Shown: positions 58,288 to 64,000 of the stretch, piece after piece | How positions within the stretch are numbered: the first letter of the stretch is position 1 | Layout of the letters: every line of letters starts with the position of its first letter | DNA from: Hymenobacter aranciens | GTDB taxonomy: Bacteria; Bacteroidota; Bacteroidia; Cytophagales; Hymenobacteraceae | Direction of reading: 5' to 3' | Assembly: GCF_030580865.1 (NCBI RefSeq) | Contig: NZ_JAUQSY010000011.1 | Location: forward strand, 62,001 to 126,000 | Length of the DNA: 64,000 nt | Translations under genes and position numbers: made by a program | The notes under the pieces: model-generated | Database searches by the model: none | Seen by the model: the letters and a program-made list of their open reading frames with translations, nothing else | What the model was told of the DNA's origin: nothing

Positions 58288-61200
58288 GTGAACAAGTTCA
58301 TCCAGGGCATCATTGCCTTTTCGCTGAAAAACCGGGGCTTCGTATTCCTTCTCACCCTGCTGGTGATTGTGATGGGCGTGGTAAGCTACAGCAATACGCC
58401 CATCGAGGCCTTCCCCGATGTAACGAACACCGAAATCACCATCATCACGCAGTGGCCCGGCCGCTCGGCCGAGGAGATGGAGAAATTCGTATCGGTGCCC
58501 ATCGAAATTGCCCTGAACCCGGTGCAAAAGAAGGCTTCGGTGCGCAGCACCACGCTCTTCGGGCTGTCGGTGGTGAAGGTGATTTTTGATGACGGCGTGG
58601 ACGACGCTTTTGCCCGCCCGCAAGTGTATAATCAGCTGCGCGAGGTCGATTTGCCCGAGGGCGCCGAGCCCGAGGTGCAGCCACCCTACGGCCCCACCGG
58701 CGAAATTTTTCGCTATACGCTGGAAAGCAAGGAAAAATCTGCCCGCGAACTCAAAACCCTGCAGGACTGGGTGGTGGAGCGCAACCTGAAAGCCGTGCCC
58801 GGCGTGGCCGACGTGAACAGCTTCGGCGGCGAGGTGAAGGACTACGAGATTTCGGTAAATCCCGGTAAACTCCAGGACTTTGGCCTCACGCCGCTCGACC
58901 TGTATAACGCCGTGCAGCGCTCGAACATCAACGTGGGCGGCGACGTGATAAACCAAGGCCAGCAGAACTTCGTGGTGCGCGGCATCGGGTTGCTAAACAA
59001 TATCGGCGACATCAACAACACGGTCATTAAGAACGTGAATGGCGTGCCCATTGTGGTGCGCGACGTTGCCAACGTGACCGAAAGCGCCCTCTCGCGGCTG
59101 GGCCAGGTAGGCCGCGGCCTCGAAGACGACAAGCTGGAAGGCATCGTGGTGATGCGCAAGGGTGAAAACCCCACCGAAGTCATCAACCGCCTGCACGACA
59201 AAGTCGAGGAGCTGAACTCGAAGATTCTGCCTTCGGACGTCAAAATCAAGACCTTCTACGACCGTCAGCAGCTCATCGATTTCTCCACGGAAACGGTGAT
59301 TCACAACCTGCTGGAAGGCGTGGTGCTCGTCACGGTCATCGTGTTCCTGTTCATGGCCGACTGGCGCACCACGGTCATCGTGTCGGTGATTATCCCGCTG
59401 GCGCTGCTCTTCGCCTTCATCTGCCTGCGGCTGAAAGGCATGAGTGCCAACCTACTGAGTATGGGCGCCATCGATTTCGGTATCATCATCGACGGGGCGG
59501 TGGTGATGGTGGAAGGACTTTTCGTGGCGCTCGACCACCGGGCGCACGAGCTGGGTATGGACCGCTTCAACAAGCTGGCCAAGCGCAGCCTGATTAAGAA
59601 AACCGGGCGCGACATGGGTAAGTCCATATTCTTCGCCAAGGCCATTATTATCACCGCGTTGCTGCCGATTTTCTCCTTCGAGAAAGTGGAAGGCAAAGTC
59701 TTCTCGCCGCTAGCCTGGACGCTGGGCTTTGCCCTGCTCGGAGCGCTGGTGTTCACGCTCACGCTGGTGCCGGTGCTGGTGAGCATGCTGCTGAATAAGA
59801 ACGTGGTGGAGAAGGATAACTTCTTCGTGCGCGGTGTGAATAAGGGTGCCGAAAAATTCTTTCGCTTCACCTACGGCCGCAAAACTGCCAGTCTCATCAT
59901 TGCCTTTGCCGTGACGGCTGTTGGTCTGTTCAGCTTCAATTTCCTGGGCTCCGAGTTTTTGCCGGAGCTGAACGAAGGCTCTATTTACGTGCGGGCCCAA
60001 CTACCGCTGAGCATCAATCTGAAAGCCTCCAACGACCTTTGCAACGAGATGCGGCGGGTGTTTCTGAGTTTCCCCGAGGTGAGCGATGTGGTGAGCCAGA
60101 CTGGCCGCCCCAACGACGGCACCGACCCTACAGGATTCTACAACAACGAGTTTCTGGTGCAAATCAAGCACACGCCGGAGGTGCAGAAGAAAATGAAATC
60201 CAAGGCTTACCGCGAGGAGCTCATCGAGCGTATGAAGGGCAAGCTGGACCGCTTTACGGGCGTCGATTTCAACTTCTCGCAGCCCATCACCGACAACGTG
60301 GAGGAAGCCGCCTCGGGCGTGAAAGGCTCCATCGCCGTCAAGATTTACGGGGCCGACCTGCCCACCATCGAAGGCAAAGCCCGTGAGGTGTACGAGGTGT
60401 TGAAAAATGTGCAAGGTGTTGATGACCTGGGCGTCCTGCGCAATATCGGTCAGCCCGAGCTGCACGTCGACCTCGACGAGCGCCGCATGGCCAGCTACGG
60501 CGTGGACAAGGCCGATGCCAACGCCGTGCTCGAAATGGCCGTGGGCGGCAAGCAAGCCACCCAACTCTACGAGGGCGAGCGCAAATTCCCCATCCGCCTG
60601 CGCTTCGAGCCCCAGTTCCGCCAGACCTCGGCCCAGATTGCGCTGTTGCAGGTGCCCATGCAAAATGGCAAGACCATTGCCCTGAGTCAGATAGCTGATA
60701 TTCGCGAAGTGACCGGCCCCAGCCTCATCTACCGCGACGACAACCGCCGCTTCGCCGCCGTGAAGTTCAGTATCCGGGGCCGCGACATGGGCTCGACCAT
60801 CGCCGAGGCCCAGCAGAAGGTGAATAAAGTGGTGAAGCTCAACAAAGGCTACGAGATGAAGTGGACCGGCGACTTCGAAAACCAGCGCCGCGCCACCCAG
60901 CGTCTGGCCCAGGTAGTGCCGGTTTCGCTTGGGCTTATCTTCTTCATCCTCTTCGTGTTGTTTGGCAACCTCAAGGATGCCGGGCTGGTGCTGCTCAACG
61001 TGCCTTTCGCCATCATCGGCGGCATTGCGGCGCTGCTCCTCACGCACACTAACTTCAGTATTTCGGCGGGTATCGGCTTCATCGCGCTGTTCGGCATCTG
61101 CATTCAGAACGGGGTGATTCTCATCTCCGTCTTCAAGCAAAACCTGGTCAAAAAGTACAGCCTCGACCACAGCATCCACGACGGCGTGGTGAGCCGCGTG

Positions 61201-61443
61201 CGCCCGGTGGTGATGACGGCCCTCATGGCCACTATTGGCCTGATGCCCGCCGCCCTGAGTACCGGCATTGGCTCGGAAACCTCCAAGCCGCTGGCCATCG
61301 TGGTTATCGGCGGGCTGATTACTGGTACCGTGCTGACGCTGTTTATCTTCCCGCTGGTTTTCGAGCGGTTTTATCGCAGCGAGCACACGCGTTACGGCCA
61401 CCCCGAAAACGCGACGACGGGGCCGTTGCAAGCAGCCCACTAG
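58288..61443 (+). CDS. Heavy-metal RND efflux pump, CusA/CzcA family
   Basis: A 1051-residue HME-RND proton-driven pump with 12 TM helices and large periplasmic loops. VSYSNTPIEAFPDVTNTEIT is the family N-terminus. IDFGIIIDGAVVMVE at about residue 395 is the TM4 signature with the proton-path Asp pair and Glu of CzcA and CusA. GPTGEIFRYTLESK and GFIALFGICIQNGVILISVF (TM11) are typical. Starts at a GTG, the first in-frame start after the palindrome. The three pump genes follow a regulator-kinase pair. Confidence 0.95.
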   Translation: MNKFIQGIIAFSLKNRGFVFLLTLLVIVMGVVSYSNTPIEAFPDVTNTEITIITQWPGRSAEEMEKFVSVPIEIALNPVQKKASVRSTTLFGLSVVKVIFDDGVDDAFARPQVYNQLREVDLPEGAEPEVQPPYGPTGEIFRYTLESKEKSARELKTLQDWVVERNLKAVPGVADVNSFGGEVKDYEISVNPGKLQDFGLTPLDLYNAVQRSNINVGGDVINQGQQNFVVRGIGLLNNIGDINNTVIKNVNGVPIVVRDVANVTESALSRLGQVGRGLEDDKLEGIVVMRKGENPTEVINRLHDKVEELNSKILPSDVKIKTFYDRQQLIDFSTETVIHNLLEGVVLVTVIVFLFMADWRTTVIVSVIIPLALLFAFICLRLKGMSANLLSMGAIDFGIIIDGAVVMVEGLFVALDHRAHELGMDRFNKLAKRSLIKKTGRDMGKSIFFAKAIIITALLPIFSFEKVEGKVFSPLAWTLGFALLGALVFTLTLVPVLVSMLLNKNVVEKDNFFVRGVNKGAEKFFRFTYGRKTASLIIAFAVTAVGLFSFNFLGSEFLPELNEGSIYVRAQLPLSINLKASNDLCNEMRRVFLSFPEVSDVVSQTGRPNDGTDPTGFYNNEFLVQIKHTPEVQKKMKSKAYREELIERMKGKLDRFTGVDFNFSQPITDNVEEAASGVKGSIAVKIYGADLPTIEGKAREVYEVLKNVQGVDDLGVLRNIGQPELHVDLDERRMASYGVDKADANAVLEMAVGGKQATQLYEGERKFPIRLRFEPQFRQTSAQIALLQVPMQNGKTIALSQIADIREVTGPSLIYRDDNRRFAAVKFSIRGRDMGSTIAEAQQKVNKVVKLNKGYEMKWTGDFENQRRATQRLAQVVPVSLGLIFFILFVLFGNLKDAGLVLLNVPFAIIGGIAALLLTHTNFSISAGIGFIALFGICIQNGVILISVFKQNLVKKYSLDHSIHDGVVSRVRPVVMTALMATIGLMPAALSTGIGSETSKPLAIVVIGGLITGTVLTLFIFPLVFERFYRSEHTRYGHPENATTGPLQAAH

Positions 61444-61471
61444 GCCTAACCTGACCAGCCTTCCTGCTACC

Positions 61472-61576
61472 GGCTACTCCCATGTAACCTTTGCCTTCTG
61501 CTACCGCGAAATGCGGCAGGATGGGCCTACGCCGACGCTGTCGGAGCGGCAGGAGCCGGTGTTAGTGGGGGCGTGA
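61472..61576 (+). pseudogene. C-terminal gene remnant after the efflux pump
   Basis: An open stretch without its own start codon at the head, reading GYSHVTFAFCYREM then a DGPTPTLSERQEPVL-like tail to a TGA. Codon use is host-like and the residue pattern protein-like, so it may be the end of a lost gene. It is not recognised and no upstream part is visible. The rest of 61444-61655 holds a terminator. Confidence 0.3.
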
Positions 61577-61588
61577 GGTGTTGGAGTG

Positions 61589-61621
61589 AAAACGCCAGAA
61601 CGAAGTCGTTCTGGCGTTTTT
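61589..61621. terminator. Bidirectional hairpin terminator
   Basis: AAAACGCCAGAACGA-AG-TCGTTCTGGCGTTTTT, a perfect stem with A and T flanks, between the efflux side and the WGR-like gene. Confidence 0.85.
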
Positions 61622-61655
61622 ACTGCTTTTTAAGAAAACAATTAGCTATTTGTGC

Positions 61656-62201
61656 TTACTGGTTTATTCTTTCTATGATTGTGTCACCTTGCATAATAGT
61701 GAAAGAATGTTCTTCGGTTACTTTTTTGGTTGTGAATTCTTTCGAGATTGTTTTTATTGCTAAGTATGGGTCGATAACGTCAGCATAGAGCGCCATTTCT
61801 CCGCTGCCAATGTCACCATCGTCACAACGACCATTGCCAGTCCATCCTAGATGTTCTGTCAAAATGCTCCTTATCTGTTCTCTTCTATCAAGGTCTGCCG
61901 TTGTCCCCCACGTTTTCAGCTTAAATGTCACAACAACTGTGAACTGTTTTTCTTCGGGGATTTCAGCATAGCATTCATTCTCCTTGTCGGCAATCAAAGA
62001 GTTGATTTTAGATTTGAACTCTGGGTAAGATGCAGCACTAACACCTTCTTGTTTACCCAGCTTACCCAGCTTCCCCCAATGGGTTGTTGCATTTTTGTTA
62101 TCTGTATTCCAAACTTCCCAGTAGGAATAAGTAGAACCTCGCTTTTTGTATAATTTGACAAATACTTTTTTGCTGCTGTCAAAGTAGTTTTTCTTAGCCA
62201 T
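61656..62201 (-). CDS. WGR-like domain protein
   Basis: A 181-residue protein from an AT-rich segment. Residues 10-80 resemble a WGR domain: VFVKLYKKRGSTYSYWEVW, then THWGKLGKLGKQEGV, the W-G-x-L-G variant of the WGR core, and KINSLIADKENECYAEI. The rest (FTVVVTFKLKTWGTTADLD, GWTGNGRCDDGDIGSGEM) is a second alpha/beta part not recognised. WGR domains bind nucleic acid in PARP-like and other proteins. Assignment is weak. It starts 3 nt after a 28-residue lipoprotein ORF. Confidence 0.65.
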   Translation of the reverse strand: MAKKNYFDSSKKVFVKLYKKRGSTYSYWEVWNTDNKNATTHWGKLGKLGKQEGVSAASYPEFKSKINSLIADKENECYAEIPEEKQFTVVVTFKLKTWGTTADLDRREQIRSILTEHLGWTGNGRCDDGDIGSGEMALYADVIDPYLAIKTISKEFTTKKVTEEHSFTIMQGDTIIERINQ

Positions 62202-62204
62202 TTG

Positions 62205-62291
62205 CTAAAGTGATTTGTTATTGGATTGTTCACAACTGCTGAACAATACAGAAAATAAAATTAGTAGAATGATTGAATAGGATGCTGTCAT
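62205..62291 (-). CDS. 28-residue lipoprotein-like peptide
   Basis: MTASYSIILLILFSVLFSSC followed by EQSNNKSL and a TAG. It is a textbook lipoprotein signal (short N-terminus, hydrophobic core, lipobox LFSSC) with only nine residues from the Cys on. The TAG is 3 nt before the ATG of the WGR-like gene, so the two are probably co-translated. It may be a small lipoprotein, or a degenerate start of a longer one. Confidence 0.45.
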   Translation of the reverse strand: MTASYSIILLILFSVLFSSCEQSNNKSL

Positions 62292-62513
62292 AGTGCTGCT
62301 GCCAACTTGTAGAAATACACAGGTGCAAGAATCGTTGATAGATGTTATCTGATGACCAATGGCTGTATAACCTCCACAAGGTAGCCACAAGCACTAAATA
62401 CTCATGTGTCTGTAAGATGTATGTGCCAGCAGATTTCTGAAGCGCCAACCGTTTCACCAGTTAGAATTCCTTGTTTTAAGGGATTGTGGTACAGTTACAA
62501 ACTGCCTACCTCC
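62292..62513. other. AT-rich spacer with no recognisable gene
   Basis: About 220 bases between the small lipoprotein ORF and the reductase gene. A minus-strand frame of about 75 codons can be read here but has no recognisable feature and overlaps the lipoprotein ORF, so it is not called. Composition is low GC compared with the rest of the window. Confidence 0.4.
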
Positions 62514-63062
62514 CTATTTCCGGTAGTGCAGCACCACGCAGCCCGATTGAAAAACCCGTGAATCAACCAGCGTCAATTGCTCCTGCAGGCTGCTGCCTTC
62601 GAGCAAGCGCCGGCCGTCGCCCGCCAGGACGGGATGCACGACGAAAATCAACTCATCGACCAGCCCGCGCTGTATCAGGTAGGAGGGGAGGGTTACGCCG
62701 CCCAGCAGGATGGGGCCGCCCGCTTCCTGTTTCAAGCGGCGGATTTCATCCTCGGGCTTGGTGCGCACCAGCCGTGAGTTCTTATCGGTGAGCTCGGCTA
62801 GGGATTGCGAGAAAACGACTTTTTCGGTGGCGTCGAAGGCTTGGGCAAATGCGACATCGGCGGAGGGTTGGCCGTCTGGATTGTTGGCGATATCGGTCCA
62901 GTAGGGCACCATCAGCTGGTAAGTGATGCGGCCATACGCCAGCACGCCCGCCTCCCGCACCAGGTTGGCATAAAAGTGATGCAGCTCGTCATCGGCGATG
63001 CCTTTGGTGTGGTCGCAGCAGCCGTCGATGGTCAGATTGATGGAGTAGATTACTTTGCGCAT
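62514..63062 (-). CDS. RibD-C/dihydrofolate reductase-like protein
   Basis: A 182-residue protein of the RibD C-terminal (dihydrofolate reductase-like) family. RKVIYSINLTIDGCCDH is the first strand; AGVLAYGRITYQLMVPYW is the conserved R-T-x-x-M-like segment; VFSQSLAEL and GGPILLGGVTLPSYLI are the NADPH-site loops; VDELIFVVHPVLAGDGRRLL is the family C-terminus. The substrate is unknown. Met 63062 is preferred; upstream codons lie in the family D palindrome. Confidence 0.88.
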   Translation of the reverse strand: MRKVIYSINLTIDGCCDHTKGIADDELHHFYANLVREAGVLAYGRITYQLMVPYWTDIANNPDGQPSADVAFAQAFDATEKVVFSQSLAELTDKNSRLVRTKPEDEIRRLKQEAGGPILLGGVTLPSYLIQRGLVDELIFVVHPVLAGDGRRLLEGSSLQEQLTLVDSRVFQSGCVVLHYRK

Positions 63063-63106
63063 GGAAGGACGGTTGAACACAAGCTGTTTAGGAAATCGAC
63101 GGTGGC

Positions 63107-63204
63107 GTGTAGAGACGCGACCCTTCGCGTCTCGTCGTTGAACGATATCATTAGAACAGCCATTCGGCGCAGACGACAAGACGCGAAGGGTCGCGTCTCT
63201 ACAC
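63107..63204. repeat. Family D palindrome, copy 3
   Basis: GTGTAGAGACGCGACCCTTC plus GCGTCTCGTCG on the left and CGACAAGACGCGAAGGGTCG plus CGTCTCTACAC on the right. Each arm contains a self-complementary GAGACGCGA/TCGCGTCTC. It lies between the reductase and the SWIM gene. Confidence 0.85.
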
Positions 63205-63279
63205 TATTCGCCGCTCACCTTTGAATATTACTTGCGCCAGCAATAGCAAGCCATTCACAAACATACAATCCAACAGAAT

Positions 63280-64000
63280 ATGCTCACCCGCCAGCGCCTC
63301 CGCCACTTGGCCACCGACAAGGTATTTGACCGGGGGCAGGAACTGTACCAGGCCGGGGCCGTGAAGAAGCTACAGCAGGCGGGGCCGACGCGGTTTCTGG
63401 CGCGGGTGAAGGGCACGTACTCGTACAATGTGGCGGCCTGGCTGGCGCAGGGCGACGCAGAATTCAGCTGCGACTGCCCGTATGAGTTTGAGGGCATTTG
63501 CAAGCACGCCGTGGCGCTGGGGCTGGCTATTCTGGATGGCTACCCGCACACCGTCCCGGCCCCGGCAGCGCCGGCCGCCGCGCCTGCCGCCCGGCTGCAA
63601 CAGGCCTGGGAGCGGTATTCGACGGCTGAGAAGCTGCGTTTTCTGGAGCAGGCGCTAGCCAAAAATGCCGACCTGGCCCAGCAGTTTTTAGCCTTCGGGG
63701 CCGCGCCCGGGGCCGACGAAGCCCCGGCGGCCGACGACCCGACAACCCTTACCGAGCGGCTGCGCGAAACGCTGGAGGCGCTGGAGTTCGGCGAGGAGTT
63801 TTGGGAGCGCTACGACCGGGATTACGAGGACTACGGCGAAGGCGAAAACCTGCCCCTGGCCGCCCTCGACGAGGTGAGTGCCGAGCTGCAACCCTTTGCC
63901 GCTGAGCTGCTGGCGCTGGCCAGGGCGGGCAAGCTCACGCGGACGCTGGAATACTGGGCTATGGCCTGCCTGGCTATTTTTCAAGTGGAAGCGCCGGCCA
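63280..64000 (+). CDS. SWIM zinc-finger protein, N-terminal part
   Basis: At least 240 residues; the gene runs off the window. CDCPYEFEGICKH at about residue 67 is the CxC...CxH SWIM zinc motif, preceded by YSYNVAAWLAQGDAEFSCDC. An Ala/Pro linker leads to a helical, acidic second part (TLTERLRETLEALEFGEEFW). SWIM proteins bind DNA or proteins and in bacteria often sit with SNF2-type ATPases or MoxR-type modules; any partner would lie beyond 64000. Confidence 0.85.
   Translation, partial: MLTRQRLRHLATDKVFDRGQELYQAGAVKKLQQAGPTRFLARVKGTYSYNVAAWLAQGDAEFSCDCPYEFEGICKHAVALGLAILDGYPHTVPAPAAPAAAPAARLQQAWERYSTAEKLRFLEQALAKNADLAQQFLAFGAAPGADEAPAADDPTTLTERLRETLEALEFGEEFWERYDRDYEDYGEGENLPLAALDEVSAELQPFAAELLALARAGKLTRTLEYWAMACLAIFQVEAPA

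Noticed and set aside
60001..61440. A 479-codon minus-strand open frame opposite the efflux pump
   Set aside because: Shadow of the pump gene; His/Gly-rich with no start context or domain.
62230..62457. A 75-codon minus-strand frame
   Set aside because: It overlaps the lipoprotein ORF in another frame, shows no domain or signal, and has no recognisable codon pattern.
1..64000. tRNA, rRNA, insertion sequence transposase or integrase
   Set aside because: No tRNA-like cloverleaf with TTCGANTC arm and no transposase or integrase motif was found; repeats are non-coding.

Overview
The window comes from a high-GC member of the Bacteroidota, most likely a Hymenobacter-type cytophagale. The taxon is inferred from gliding motility genes (gldC, gldG, gldF, gldA), a DUF3078 outer membrane protein, TAnnTTTG-type promoters with few Shine-Dalgarno sites, a transaldolase-phosphoglucose isomerase type PGI, and a dense load of palindromic intergenic repeats. 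No rRNA, tRNA, CRISPR array, phage or transposase gene was seen. One RNA gene, the small SRP RNA, lies on the minus strand at 24256-24344.

Layout. 1-9300: end of an aldo/keto reductase, a DisA_N (DAC)-domain protein with a divergent catalytic motif, a flavoprotein, a ClC channel with CBS domains, a cupin, pgi and a cytosine deaminase-like enzyme. 9400-15900: an AddB-like nuclease carrying an in-frame palindrome, a DUF3078 barrel, an alcohol dehydrogenase, a 21-bp minisatellite and an unknown protein. 16000-17911: an AT-rich AAA ATPase overlapping a TOPRIM-like partner, the best candidate for an uncharacterised defence module. 17912-24100: Gfo/Idh/MocA and DegT enzymes, a small membrane peptide, a coiled lipoprotein, then transaldolase, a short protein, ftsE and a glycosyltransferase on one strand. 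24250-28520: SRP RNA, guaA, a class I amidotransferase lacking its catalytic Cys, and dgt. 28640-36260: an M1 peptidase, a RelE-type toxin-antitoxin pair, a barrel protein, DUF1361 and a TPR/periplasmic-binding protein. 36286-41430: hemL, dcd, gldC, dnaN. 41563-49400: a frameshifted small gene, gldA-gldF-gldG, two SDR enzymes, a GIN-domain lipoprotein, mlaE-mlaF. 49421-52843: a DinB/BstA-like hydrolase, a bifunctional nuclease, etfB-etfA. 52998-61443: a TPR protein, then a response regulator, histidine kinase and CusCBA-like heavy-metal efflux pump, with four 11-bp direct repeats ahead of the pump genes. 61470-64000: a gene remnant, an AT-rich WGR-like protein preceded by a 28-residue lipoprotein, a RibD-type reductase and the start of a SWIM zinc-finger protein.

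The most striking non-coding signal is the repeat content, which falls into separable families: (A) nine ~90-155 bp hairpins with arms like TGTCATGCTGACGAAGGAAG; (B) a CTCCCCTCCTTGGAAAGGAG element, usually as inverted pairs; (C) two nested palindromes built on GCCGCAAAGCGGC; (D) three nested palindromes built on other cores; (E) about nine palindromes whose arms are degenerate 7-bp tandem units. Family E recurs at three junctions of the metal-efflux locus and once inside a coding sequence. Several gene ends reach into these repeats.
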